Shown one piece after another: positions 1 to 13,114 of a stretch of 64,000 nt of DNA. The notes beneath the pieces are model-generated. The model saw only the letters and a program-made list of their open reading frames with translations. It was not told the origin of the DNA and did not search any database. Every line of letters begins with the position of its first letter. Position 1 is the stretch's first letter. The stretch covers positions 1 through 64,000 of the forward strand of contig NW_025408679.1 in the NCBI RefSeq assembly GCF_020360975.1. Reading direction: 5' to 3'. A program made the translations under genes and the position numbers. Source of the DNA: Hirsutella rhossiliensis (Eukaryota > Ascomycota > Sordariomycetes > Hypocreales > Ophiocordycipitaceae).

Positions 1-1064
1 AATGCCACATCATCTTGAAGGCAATCAATGATAGCCCATTTTGCTGGAATAATACTACATTTCAAGCACATATTAAGCTCGGCAACCCATATTCTGGATA
101 TATAATATAATAATTATACCGCTGTACAGCCCCAGCAAGCTGATTCGAAAACGCGTTCAGATCCTCAACATCTCAATACTGCGCGAACAATTGAAGTGAC
201 ACGAATCGAGTCAGCTCGCGATTTGGAGGCTGTTAGGGACTTATCTACCCTCGAGCCCAATATGACTGCTACTTGTTTGTCCATACAAATTAGCCGATCA
301 GGAAGTACCCGAAAAATCTGCATGATAAGGATATATTGTGCCAACTAGCCGCGTTCAGACGCGTTATTTCCGCTCAGTTGACCACCTGTTAATTCTACTG
401 CTGTCGGAAGACAGGGTCGTCAGCCCATCCACCTTTTGCCTGCGTGGCGCAACGGTCTTCGCGACAACTGCCACGACATTATTTTACCACGACCTCGCCT
501 AATTCCTGCTTCGATATTCCGACAGCGGCTTCGGATCAGCCCCCGAATCAACGCCCTGACCGACGACCTATCCTACCCGTTCAACCCCGACTCCTTGACA
601 CTTTATTGTGGTTTATTTGGTGTCGTTCCGACTACCTGTGTCGCGTCCATTCTCGAGCCTTTCAGCCAAGATCAGGTAAAACTTCATTACCTCCAATCTA
701 CCCTCCTTATTTAATTACCTTACGAGTGGATAGCTAATTATAACATGATACGTAGTATGCCCCTGCTGAAACAAAAACATCCGCAGCGAATTTCTTTGCT
801 CAAGGACCCGGCGTAAATTGCCAACGCAGAATTATGCCCGCATCGAACGTCCTCAATTCAACCTCGGAACTGCGCGCGCGCGCTGATTCTAGCGCAACTC
901 CGGCTCCTTCCTCTCCTCTTCCAACTGGCGAAGATACAATTGTCTGCGCGCCCCGGGTCATCCTGACTGTAGTCAGATGATGACATGCCCGACGCGGATA
1001 CACCAGAGCCGCCATTGAACAGTAGTCATATGACGCTCGCAGAGAAAGCCGGACTTATCAAGAA
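1..1064. other. No recognisable gene; left flank of the hAT relic
   Basis: Normal-GC sequence with only short overlapping open frames that resemble no family I know. It may contain the 5' untranslated part and left end of the degraded hAT element that follows, but I could not find a matching terminal inverted repeat. No tRNA, CRISPR or clear promoter was seen. Confidence 0.4.
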
Positions 1065-3150
1065 GTGGGCCGACAACAAACAAAAGCATGTTCGCAAGAA
1101 GAGAGACAAGAACAGCCACGTCTATTGGTATATGCAGAGGAAGCTATAGACAGAAGCTTTTACTCAGAGGATAAGGATGGGCCGAAGATCTTCCAAGAGT
1201 TCCGGTGGACTTGTATAGAGTGCCTTCAAAATCCCAATACTCTTCGGAAGAGATTCCAGGTCCTCGAATCGAACCGAGGGGTTACTCTGGCATGGGAGAC
1301 CATTTAAAAATCCACGGTATTACGAAGGAATCTCACCACGCTCGAATTAATGGATACGGCCGCGCCATTGGTGGAGGAGATTATACAGAGGCAGACGCAT
1401 GGAGCGGTCGACCTAGGCAGAGCAAGACTCACGGCAAAGGAGTCTATCCGCCGGTGGTTTGTAAAACACCGACAACCCTTCTCTGTTGTCGAGACTCCTG
1501 CTTTTCAAGAGATGTTCTTGGCTCACAACACAACATGTGTGTACAGGAGTCGTATAACGTTACGCAATCATATATATACAGACTTTGTCGAACGCAGGAG
1601 AAGCTGAAGATTGAGCTTGAGTACAATTGTGCCACCATCTCGTTCACCCTTGATATCTGGAGCACCGAATCGGGTGCCCATTTTCGCCATTATTGCGCAC
1701 TGGATTACACCGGAGTTTGAGGAGAGGAGAAGTTATTGAGTTTATTGAGCTCAAAAGATCTCACACTGGCAAACAATTAGCTGAGATAGTTGAGAGGACG
1801 CTTGAGGAGCTCAGGCTCAAGCCTAAGCTTCTCGCCATTACGGGAGACAACGCCGGCAATAACGGCACGCTCTGTCAGTCTTTGTACGATTCTCTCAAGA
1901 CCAAATTCGACGACAAGGTGAGCCCAATAGGGAGGCCCCGCATGCGCTTTCACGGCAGGAAGAGTTGGATCCGCTGTCTAGCTCATATTACCTCGCTCAT
2001 TTGTGAGGGCGTCTTGCAAGATCTCAAAGCAGGCACAGCGAAGGAAGCCAAGAAGATGTTTGACAAGTGACGAAGAGAATAAAAGCAACAACTACACCAT
2101 TCCGGGAGACTCTAGTCAGTGGATTGCCAAATCCGCCTCCTCAATCTCTGGATGTTGAGATCCGGGTCTAGGGAGCAAGACTTCAAAAGCATGCCGCGCA
2201 CGCACTACCGGAAGCCAACCTACGATGTCGACACTCGCTGGAATTCGGCCTACGACATGATTGACCAATTCCTCGAGCTTGAGGCAGAGTATACTGAGTT
2301 CGTTGATACTCACCCGCAAGTCAAGTGCCTCCTGCCCTTATCAGAAGAGATTGTCGCTCTCTATCAACTGTGGAAGGTTCTGAAGCCGTTTAAAGACCAC
2401 ACTCTGAAAGTCTCCGAAGTTATGCCGCCGATCTCACAAAGTCTCGATATCTATTGGGATTTGGAAGCTCTCCTTGATGATGTAGTCGAAGGAGTTGGCG
2501 ACTTTACAGACCTTGATATGTCCATTCGAGACGCCTCTCGAAGGGCAAAGCAAAACACGTTACTTATATAAGAAGCTTGACGATCAAATGATGCTATTCG
2601 CAGCTCACATCCTGGATCCGCGTTATAAAACTCACCAATTGGAAATGATGATACCGGATCACTCTGAGATTATGGCTAAAGTCAAGAAGTATTTCAAAAC
2701 GGAGTGGCCGGAGCTAGCAGCATTGAATGCCACAAACTCAACTATGAGCCAATCCAGGCCAGCTGAGCGTCTCCTCAAGTCTCCATTGCGCAATGGAGAG
2801 CCATCCAAATGAAGAAGGCGAGGAGGCGGAGACGGGCGCGGCGATCCCTATTTCGGAGCTTGAACGGTGGCTTGCAGCTCCTCGAATAGAGTTCGACGAG
2901 TCTATTGCAAAGTCTCCAGACTTCCTACTGAAGTGGTGGAAAGAACACAAGGTCGAGTGGCCACTTTTGGCTGCGGCGGCGCGTGATCTTCTCTGTCTCT
3001 GGCTCTGAAGTTGACGTGGAACGCCTCTTCAGCGGTTGTAGAGACGAATTCGGTATCCGCCGTCACGCCTTGAAGGCAGATACGGTGCGAGTAACACGGG
3101 AGTGCTTATACTCAGGAAGATAAGATCGATCAGGCGTTGATCAAGGCGGC
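1065..3150 (+). pseudogene. hAT-family transposase, broken by frameshifts
   Basis: Consecutive plus-strand fragments read in order as one hAT transposase. The early part contains WTCIEC and LDIWSTESGAHF. The catalytic core shows AITGDNAGNNG (about 1835-1865), then CLAHITSLI (about 1975-2005) and DTRWNSAYDM (about 2227-2260). The C-terminal dimerisation region has WWKEHKVEWPLLAAAARDLL followed in another frame by VERLFSG (about 3015-3036), the hallmark of hAT-C domains. In the family this enzyme excises and reinserts DNA by cut-and-paste. Here at least four frame changes (near 1700, 2070-2119, 2560-2580, 2800 and 3000) separate the fragments, so no full protein can be made. Base composition is like the neighbouring genes, so decay was by indels rather than RIP. 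No intact terminal repeats were found. Confidence 0.88.
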
Positions 3151-3432
3151 CATGGAGTATGACATCCTGCCCTTTGCCAATAGTATTATTTGGAGACCAG
3201 ACCACATTCCGGGCAAGCTGGAAGATGGTATGTATGGATATACCTCATTATATATGTAGGTATATGCTAATCTGTGTTCAGGCGAGAATCCTCCTCAACC
3301 TCTTCCTCCCACTGAGGCCCTCACTCCCTACCCCAAACCTCCTGCATCCCAAGCCGATAAGTCTGCGATATCAACCCCTGTCTAGATACAATGGAGGCTT
3401 CGGAGGATTGGGGCTCTAAGAGTGTACGTGTA

Positions 3433-3444
3433 CAGTGGCGGATC
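3433..3444 (+). repeat. hAT-like terminal-repeat motif
   Basis: CAGTGGCGGATC resembles the outer end of many hAT elements (CAGNGGCGG type), in left-end orientation. It lies just downstream of the hAT transposase relic and upstream of the pogo element. I did not find its inverted partner, so it may mark a second, non-autonomous hAT that the pogo element interrupted, or be chance. Confidence 0.3.
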
Positions 3445-3602
3445 TGAACGCGTTGTACCGACGTATTTTGAGGATTCGGCAGAGCTTTGAAAGTGCTTAT
3501 TTTCAGTCGATTTGCCTAGGACAGGCGGATCAGTATTTATGTAAGTTAATTTTTGTAGTATTCGGGATTATCGACTTCTTAGAAGGCTATAACTTAAAAC
3601 TA

Positions 3603-3648
3603 CCATGCCCCACCCCCCTTTCGGTAACACCCACCTTTCGGTAGCGCA
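3603..3648 (+). repeat. Left terminal inverted repeat of the pogo element
   Basis: This 46-bp repeat starts CCATGCCCCACCCCCC and contains two TTTCGGTA units (3619-3626 and 3636-3643) that are probable transposase-binding subrepeats. It is identical to the reverse complement of 5715-5760. Confidence 0.95.
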
Positions 3649-3955
3649 ATTGAAAAATTCTCCACCAAAAGTCTACCATTTGAACTACATGAAATATGAT
3701 CAGAACTTAACATTATAAACACAAAAATTATATCATTCCGTAGAGAAATGGACGCTCTTATATGTACCGGCGCTTTTTACCATTCGCCCGGATCTGGTGG
3801 TGACTGGAAGGGCTTCTGCCACCTTGACTTCGATCACTGAAGCTGTCTCCACCTCTGAGACCGCCTCCTCCTCTGTGTCAGAATTCAGCACAACGGCTAT
3901 CTCTTGGCTTTTAATTTGGGAATGGCTTCCTCAGCCACCAAAGCTTCACTGAGAG

Positions 3956-5477
3956 TCATGAACCGTCTGTCGGGTTCGGAATTGCTCTCCTCTTCTTGCC
4001 TCTCTGCAGCCGGGCCACTTCTTCCTCTAGCTTCGCGATTCTGTTGCTGTGCTCGGCAAGCGTCTGTTCTTGGGCTTCAAAGCCTCTAGCTATCACGGCG
4101 TATCGTCTCCGGGTGCCAGGAGTCTTGTTCTTTCCGAAATCGCGAATCTGGTGGCTGTTTCTTGGCGTATCATCAGAACCCAAAATGGCGCGGACTTTGG
4201 AGACGTCTCTACAATGTCCGCGAATTTCTGGATGCCGCAATGCCTTGGATCGTGAGATCGCCATTCCCAGTGACCCTCCAGCCGGACAATATATTCTTTG
4301 CCGTCATTCCAACCTCGCGCGCTTTAGCATATGCCCGTATAAAATTGACCTTATGAACAGGCGCAGAATCGGTCAAACAGGTCAATTTCTGAAGTTCTTT
4401 CCGGTAAGCTGCCTTGGAGGCATTGAATACACCGTTATCTAACGGCTGGAGGCCATGAGAGCAGTGGGCAGGAAGGTAACAGCAATAAACGTTGTTCAAA
4501 AAGCATGTGGCCATCCATGCATCCTGGTCCCGGTTAACGGTAATTCCTACAGAGGTGGATAAAGAAACGCACCGTTGCATGACTTCCATGTCCATCTAAT
4601 ATGATCAGTCTAGCATCTGAGGCATCGGCTGGTCGCGTCTGGGGCAAATAGACCCTCCTGCCACTCAATAGCGATATGGTTGTCCGTCCATCCGTTGGGC
4701 GACGTTATAATGCCAGTCGGCTATTTTGCCGAATTCCGTCAAGAACCACTGTTTCTGAAGTTCTTTGCCCTTAAAGATAATGCCAGGGTAAGGACACGGC
4801 CGTCCGCGGTGATAGCTTCAATAAATGAGGTCCAGTTGCGGGACTGTGGCCCTTTCAGAAGGGCCTTCCGTTTTGGTCTGCACCCAACCACAAGACTATC
4901 CAAACCTGGCAAAAAGAGTCTGGTTAGTAAAAGTAATGAAAGACAAGCCAAATACTCACCAAAGCCAGACATAATACCGCCTTCGTCAACATTCACGGTA
5001 TTTTCTGGTTTAATCCATCCATACTCCTTTCCTGATATCGAAGAACCAGTGAACCGCACGAGGCGTAAAAGCATTAAATCGGTTAGCTTCCTGACGTCTC
5101 CCACGCTTGTTCTTGATGTCCGGATGGCGATTGATGAATTTAGAGACCCAGCGCCCCACTGTCCGCTCGTTGTTCAGTTGTTTACAAGAGCCTCCACACA
5201 TGCGCGGATCTGACTGTGAGGGAGCATAGCCGAGAGACTCTTGGCGGAGGATCCAAGAAACCAAGCGAGCTTCCTGAGACTTACTCAAGAGTTGACGAGG
5301 CTGGATCTGATCAGCCAGGGCTACCTGGCCTTTGAGTCTGTCGGAAATAGACTGCTGAGGTATGTCATACTTTTGCGCGGTACTGCGACAAGCCGTTTTT
5401 GTGACATCAATTATCGCATTAGCTATAATATCCTCCGTATAAATACTCCGAGGCCGCTTTAAGGTCATTTTGGTCAT
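3956..5477 (-). pseudogene. pogo/Fot1-type transposase, frameshifted
   Basis: The minus-strand frames run from an ATG at 5477. The first segment (5477-5010) has a psq helix-turn-helix (IIDVTKTACRSTAQKYDIP) and a CENP-B-like HTH (SKSQEARLVSWILRQE). The next (5104-4739) holds NTVNVDEGGIMSG with the first catalytic aspartate. A short frame at about 4599-4570 gives LDGHGSHATV with the second. The 4595-4209 frame gives LPAHCSHGLQPLDNGVF with the third. The tail (4264-3956) has a coiled-coil-like LEEEVARLQRGKKRR. Together they cover a whole pogo-family enzyme, usually somewhat over 500 residues, but several frame changes break it. Stops are not of the C-to-T type. Confidence 0.9.
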
Positions 5478-5714
5478 GTGGTGGAGGAATAACGAGAAGA
5501 ATCATCGTCAGGAGGCGGAAGGAGATTAGGGGGTTGGATGGTAATTTCGCGTGCAAGGTACGCACAGGCCACAGACCCCTGTACAAACATTCAACCATCG
5601 AAAAGTAGAATCTCAATCCTCTATCTACTCCAAGTGACGGCTTGTGAATATCTTCAAAGCTGGCTGGAATCGGTGTAAGTGAAATTGATGGGTTTTGGTG
5701 GGGATATTTCCTAA

Positions 5715-5760
5715 TGCGCTACCGAAAGGTGGGTGTTACCGAAAGGGGGGTGGGGCATGG
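5715..5760 (-). repeat. Right terminal inverted repeat of the pogo element
   Basis: Exact inverted copy of 3603-3648. The match stops at the base inside each arm, and the outer edge abuts the TA target duplication. Confidence 0.95.
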
Positions 5761-5762
5761 TA

Positions 5763-6000
5763 TATACTACTTATTGGCGTTTTTGAGGCATCTTTGCAAT
5801 CGCTCAGGTACACACCAAATTCACTTCGTTTAGGGGATCCCTTCAAACCATTCATGAATGGCCTGAATTGGCCCAAACCCAACTTGAATCGCGAAAATTG
5901 GAGCTTGAAGATTTTGAATCAAGATCCAAAAAATTCAATTCATTTGATTCATCCTTCATTCAAAATCTTCAAAATCTTCACCTTCGTCTATCACCCCTAG
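5763..6000. other. Spacer with short A/T-rich direct repeats
   Basis: It contains locally repetitive TTCAAAATCTTCAAAATCTTC-like sequence around 5940-5985. It ends in a pyrimidine-rich CACCCCTAG that looks like a 3' splice site for the decayed exon that follows. No coding function is recognised. Confidence 0.4.
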
Positions 6001-6164
6001 CGACATGCTGGACAACATTCCAAAAGAACTTGCAAACGCCAATGCAGAAGCGCGTCGGAACGTCGGACGACATTGCTCAAATAGATGCGTGGTTGGCAAG
6101 TGAAGAGAGTCGTTGGGTTACAGGGCAGGTCGTATCAGCAAGCGGCGGATTTGCAATGTACTGA
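6001..6164 (+). pseudogene. Last exon of a decayed short-chain dehydrogenase
   Basis: The sequence translates to DMLDNIPKELA, then after a one-base frame change to TPMQKRVGTSDDIAQ, then WLASEESRWVTGQV and SASGGFAMY before the stop at 6162-6164. This is the C-terminal portion of a classical SDR: the segment after the catalytic YxxxK, ending in the cofactor-loop and tail motif WVTGQVxxxxGG. An AG acceptor lies immediately upstream (5999-6000), so this is probably the final exon. The Rossmann N-terminus and catalytic residues are absent upstream, where the pogo element and other repeats sit. I infer a gene destroyed by insertion or rearrangement, with a further frameshift. It is unrelated to the intact SDR at 9013. 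Confidence 0.75.
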
Positions 6165-6606
6165 ATTAACCTCGATTGCGGACGACGATCTGGAGGTTTG
6201 AAAATCCCGGTCACATGCATAAGACACATTCTCCGCCACCGCCTTATCCTCGGCCTCGGTGCAACGCAACCCCAGTGCGCACTTTACACATGAAATCACT
6301 TGGGGTTGCTGGCCGACACAGAGCGAGAGGACGCGCTCTTCCCACCCTCGAGAAGTCTCATGAGCCACTATCCCGCAAGCCGACAAGTTCTCGTCCGAGC
6401 CTTGTATTTCTGCTTCACATCTCAACTACGAATCTGGTGCATTCTCGCCGCGAAAAACGCCGAATACAGAAGACGTGCCACAAGCTCAAGGCTAAAAGTC
6501 AGCCAAGGACATCCCCAGAAGAGTGTTGATTGCCCTCACTTGCCGTGACAGTGCATTAGCACTTAGCTGAAAGTGGCGCGGCGCGACTCGTCGGCATCCC
6601 ATCAAC

Positions 6607-7278
6607 ATGAAGACATTCCAGGGTTTTGGCCCATTCGACATCACCATACTGATAATATCACTCAGCACCGCCATTCTCTACGGCTTGCGGATTCGCACCC
6701 CGTCGGACTCCTTGCGCACGACTCTCAAGGCGACGTCAACGGCTTCGTTATCCCTGCTCTGCGCTCTAAACGGGAAGTCATGGCTGCTCGTGGCAGCTCT
6801 AGCCTTCGGCGCGGTTGGGGATGCATTCCTTGCTTGGCCCGGCGAAGCGGCCTTTCTCCGCGGCCTAGGCAGCTTTCTGATAGCCCACCTGTTCTACGTT
6901 CGACTGTTCGCAGGTTTCGGCGATGGCAAGGAGTTGGTGCTGGCTGAGGGTTGGCGACAGCTTCTCGGCGTTGTCATGCTGGCACTGGCACCAATAATGG
7001 GCTTTGTGCTGGTACCGAGAGTCGGACCTTCTCTACGTTTGCCAATTGCTGTATACTCGGCGGTCTCGCTTTGCGTGATATTTGCGGCGCTTACTATTGC
7101 CCACCAGCATACGGTCACTGGCGCCACCCTGTTTGCCCTGTCCGACTGCTTGCTCGGGGCAGAGGAGTTTCTGCTTCCTGCAGACTCGAAGCATCACGTT
7201 TGGATGCAGTATGCGGTTTGGATCTTATACTATGGCGGTCAGCTGCTCATCGTTTCCGGGCTCATGGATGGTAGCTAG
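6607..7278 (+). CDS. YhhN/TMEM86-family membrane protein (lysoplasmalogenase-like)
   Basis: This is a single-exon 223-residue protein. It has about seven or eight hydrophobic spans (roughly residues 10-27, 44-64, 66-78, 86-103, 117-137, 145-166, 170-190 and 200-219). Family hallmarks are GDAFLAWPG (71-79), the FLRGLGSFLIAHLFY stretch (84-98), GATLFALSDCLLG (172-184) and a C-terminal YYGGQLLI (208-215). Members of this family include lysoplasmalogenases, which hydrolyse the vinyl-ether bond of lysoplasmalogens, and fungal relatives of unproven substrate. The conserved acidic and polar residues in membrane segments (D72, D180) match the proposed active site. Length is typical for fungal members. 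The start ATG follows CATCAAC and no intron is needed. I infer an endomembrane location. The substrate is not shown by the sequence. Confidence 0.87.
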   Translation: MKTFQGFGPFDITILIISLSTAILYGLRIRTPSDSLRTTLKATSTASLSLLCALNGKSWLLVAALAFGAVGDAFLAWPGEAAFLRGLGSFLIAHLFYVRLFAGFGDGKELVLAEGWRQLLGVVMLALAPIMGFVLVPRVGPSLRLPIAVYSAVSLCVIFAALTIAHQHTVTGATLFALSDCLLGAEEFLLPADSKHHVWMQYAVWILYYGGQLLIVSGLMDGS

Positions 7279-9884
<2,606 letters not shown>

Positions 9885-10722
9885 ACTAGGGGCTCTTGGG
9901 ATTTCCTCTTTGAGTCTTGGCTAAAAGAAGTAATGGAATTTGTTCAAAGTTCCGATTTGTGGCCAGTTCTCACTTTGATACCATACCATGAATGCTCCAT
10001 CTTGTTGACGCTTGGCCTGAAGTATCAAGACGATACAGCGCAAATAGTACACTGGGAGCTCCGTAAGCCATCAATCGCTTTCCCTAGGGCACTGTCTCGA
10101 GTTTCCTCGAAGGAGGGGGTGGAGAGGGGGTTGAGTTGCTCATCTCGACTCGGTCTGTTGCAACCGGCATGCGTCTCCAGGAGGCACGCGTCTCCCACCA
10201 TGTGTATAGCAACGCACTCTGTTTTATAGCCCCAGAGTGTGGAGCCACGCCGTCATTTCAACCCATTGTATGGTTACTCTCGGGTAGTTTGAACAGGCCC
10301 GTGACGAGCTTGCGGATTACGACGTCCTTGGGGGCGTTGCTGTCTGCGCTGGACATGACAAGGGAGAAGTCGACGGGCTGCTCAACTATACCATGCTCGA
10401 GACGAGTTCTATGCTTTGTTGTTCACGGCGTTCACTCGCCGAGCAAAGCACAGGATGCTCTAGATTTTGTCCACGTCTCAACTCTCAAGCCGATGGTGAG
10501 GAATGATTGCCCGGCACGTGATCGCATAATAAAGCCTCTTAACTGCATCCAGCATCCAAGGCGGGGTCGTCTATGACATAATTGCGGTCCTCATATATTA
10601 CCCCACTCTGAACCCCTCCAAACGCTGTCTGCCATCAAACTTTGCACAATACGCGTCACAATTCCAGTCCACCAGCAAACCCTCTGATCTCGAATCCCTC
10701 GGCCGAATACACAAGGCTCATC
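9885..10722. other. Intergenic: 3' end of the SDR gene and FKBP promoter
   Basis: No supported gene. A TATA-like CATATATTA at about 10591-10599 lies some 130 bp before the FKBP start codon and is the only promoter-like element I would point to. The rest is unremarkable normal-GC sequence. Confidence 0.5.
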
Positions 10723-11306
10723 ATGGGTGTCTCCAAGACTGTCATCAAGGAGGGCAACGGCCCCGTGCCGACCGTCGGCCAGAACGTCACCATCGAGTAC
10801 ACTGGCTGGCTGAAGGACGAGTCCAAGCCCGACAAGAAGGGATCACAGTACGCCGCCATCATCAGGACGTTGCAGATCTGTCGCTGACCTGCTCGCTCTC
10901 CCTCTCTCTTCAGGTTTGACTCCTCAGTCGGACGCGGCGACTTTGTCGTCCCGATTGGCACAGGCAAGGTCATCAAGGGTACAGTTCAGCACCAGCCATT
11001 ACTCGACCAATTGCTGACATCGATTGTAATTCCAGGCTGGGACGAGGGCGTCACGCAGATGAAGCTCGGCGAAAAGGCGACTCTCGACATCACCGCCGAC
11101 TATGGCTATGGCGCTCGGTGCGTGCTGGCGACCCCTGATAAGAGCGGCGCATCATGGCTGACAAGCTGTACCACAGAGGCTTCCCTGGAGCTATCCCGCC
11201 CAACTCGAGCTTGATCTTGTAAGCTGTTATTTTTCCCCGTTGACCATCAACACTTGCTGATTTCTTTGCCTGCAACAGCGACGTCGAGCTGAAGAAGATT
11301 GGTTGA
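10723..11306 (+). CDS. FKBP12-type peptidyl-prolyl cis-trans isomerase
   Basis: Five exons are called: 10723-10847, 10914-10978, 11036-11117, 11177-11218 and 11279-11306. The four introns are 57-66 bp, all GT-AG, with GCTGAC or GCTGAT branch points (10883, 11013, 11157, 11255). Splicing yields 113 residues, matching FKBP12 length. The split codons Q42, G64, R91 and F105 all restore conserved residues. Drug- and substrate-pocket residues are present: Y26, F43, D44, F52, V61, I62, W65, Y88, I97 and F105. The protein catalyses proline isomerisation. In fungi it is also the receptor through which FK506 inhibits calcineurin and rapamycin inhibits TOR. It is a stand-alone domain with no signal peptide or membrane span, so it is cytosolic. 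The dense intron pattern of a short gene is normal for fungal FKBP12. Confidence 0.96.
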
Positions 11307-12867
11307 TCTCCAATGTAAAGTGGAGGATCCCAAGGGTCTCTAGTGTACTACGGTAAAACACACTTTCAAAGCCTTTCCACCACCTAGAGTCTATAAGCAT
11401 ATAAATTACGACCTCTTTGCATAAAGCCCGGCGAAATCCGCCATTGGTAGTCGACGCGTGAGAAGCAACAGCTAAACGGCGACAAGAGGTCTTAAGGTAC
11501 TATGACTGAAGGCGTTTACGAGATTTGAGTCTCAGAGTCCACTTTTTTCGCATTCGAGTCTGTCTCCAGTTAGACGGTGGCTTTATAATATTTGTCTGTT
11601 CTCGCGTAAGCCTTGCCTCCTGATCCATCGCTCCATCCCCATCCATCCATAATACTTTATCCTGTCATCTACACTTGCGCCATGGTACCGAGAAATAAAC
11701 GCCATCGACCCTTCGAGCCTTATCACCGATATACACGCGAAATGCTGGCATTCGTACCTGTGGCTTGTTGGGATACCAAGGGTCTCGGTTGGTCCATTGA
11801 CTTGGCTCTTTGTATAGTTGATCGTTCATTATTGCGGGCCAGAGCGGAAAAGCGCAATCTACCCTTGTTACCTCGCCGTGCCATGGCTTGTTAGCGATTC
11901 GACTTGATATCCAAGCATGTCCCTACGAACGATCCAAAATAGACGTATTCTAAATGGGGTTTTGACAGTAAGCGCCTAGAGTCCCGCCCTGGGTTCAATC
12001 GACCTGTTTCGGAGCCGCTCGTCATCGAACAGGTATCGTGCACTGTCCCTAGCTTCACCTTACGTATCCTCGGCCCCGTACTCCAGACAACGGGCCTTGT
12101 CATGGGGAGAGTGGACTGCTCTCGTATCATCGCCCCGTATCCCCGGCACAGCTCTACATAGGCTTGGCACCAAGCGCATGGCACATTCAACAGACGAACT
12201 CAAGAGTTGTTAGAATGATCGATTGTCCGAAGAGTCAAAATCAACGCTTGCTAGCGTTCATAATGCTAGCGGACTTGAATTAGGACTTGGACTGGGATCA
12301 AGTTTGTATCAGTTTGTATCTTGTCTACTTAAGAACCCTCTGAGATGGATTCCTGACGATACCGGAAGAGTGTCGGGCCATTTTTCAGATACACTTTTCG
12401 CTCAACCGTTCGACGTTATCCCCTTTGATCCCTTGATATAACCGAGCCTGAACCGATTATAACGAGGCCTGTCAACTTCAGTATTGAGCAACCAACGCAC
12501 AACTCAATGATATCAAACCATGTCTGTTGGGTATTGGGCCAGGCTTGGGCTTTTTATGTATAGTAGCCGCCACCAACGCACCTCCGCTTTCCGCTGCTGC
12601 CTCGCGTTTCGGGGTGACTCCCGAACCTACTTCGAAAACTTCGTAGGAGTGTCAAATCGCTCTTTACAGTATGCAGGCGTCCAATTCTTACCAGACACTT
12701 TTATTAAATCATTGCCAGTCGAGCGGCAGGCAAATGGAAGGGAGAGCGGTCCACGGTGGCCGCACGTTGCACACTTGCCAACTCTAGTACTCTCCGTCAT
12801 CACTATAACCTCCAACACCGGTTTCCACTGCCATTGTGGTCGTCGGTCTTTGGCCGTCACAGCAGTT
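11307..12867. other. Gene-poor normal-GC stretch before the AT-rich compartment
   Basis: I see no supported coding region. Open frames here lack family motifs. GGGTTCAATC at 11991-12000 is B-box-like but has no tRNA fold around it. The stretch is the last normal-GC DNA before the truncated zinc-finger gene and the RIP-degraded block. Confidence 0.5.
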
Positions 12868-13114
12868 ATGTTCAGATTCCGGGACTGCGCTATTGCGGAG
12901 TGCCCAAGCGCCACTGCGATCGACATTGGTGACTGTGAGCGCTGCCAGTCGATATACTGTTCAGCACACGTCCGATCACTTTTACATACCTGTGATGTAT
13001 GAAGCCAATTCTTTGTACCATCAATCGCGGACCCCGAAACTATCTATAGGTGGAGCCCAGACGGCAGACTTGATCGCCTTAGGTGAGAAGATCGACCACG
13101 GTGCCCTTGTATAG
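12868..13114 (+). pseudogene. Truncated gene start with AN1-type zinc finger
   Basis: From the ATG at 12868 the frame encodes MFRFRDCAIAEC, then a cysteine/histidine pattern C-x4-C-x10-C-x2-C-x4-C-x2-H-x5-H-x-C ending LLHTCDV. This is the AN1 zinc-finger spacing, except that the first pair is four rather than two apart. A stop follows at 13000-13002. In the next frame YEANSLYHQ and TADLIALGEKIDHGALV continue to 13114 and look like the linker after the finger in a group of fungal aminoglycoside-phosphotransferase-like (APH/kinase-fold) proteins that begin with such a finger. No kinase-like domain follows, because the RIP-degraded compartment starts about 130 bp later. I infer a gene whose 3' part was lost or replaced at the boundary. 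The APH link is from memory of the family and is less certain than the finger. Confidence 0.5.

Larger units (their letters stand above)
3603..5760 (-). mobile_element. pogo/Fot1-like Tc1-mariner DNA transposon, complete ends
   Basis: The element is 2,158 bp and bounded by perfect 46-bp terminal inverted repeats. It is flanked by TA on both sides (3601-3602 and 5761-5762), the target duplication expected of Tc1/mariner. It encodes a minus-strand transposase relic with psq and CENP-B helix-turn-helix segments and a DDD core. The ends are intact although the transposase frame is broken, so it could be mobilised only in trans by a related enzyme. Composition is normal and there is no RIP, which fits a low copy number or a gene-rich location. 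Confidence 0.93.

Noticed and set aside
11985..12010. B-box-like GGGTTCAATC as a possible tRNA
   Set aside because: No A box at proper spacing and no cloverleaf folding around it.
12520..12867. N-terminal part of the 160-residue frame that contains the zinc finger
   Set aside because: The residues before the ATG at 12868 show no motif and look like untranslated sequence. The zinc-finger proteins I know of this type begin close to the finger.
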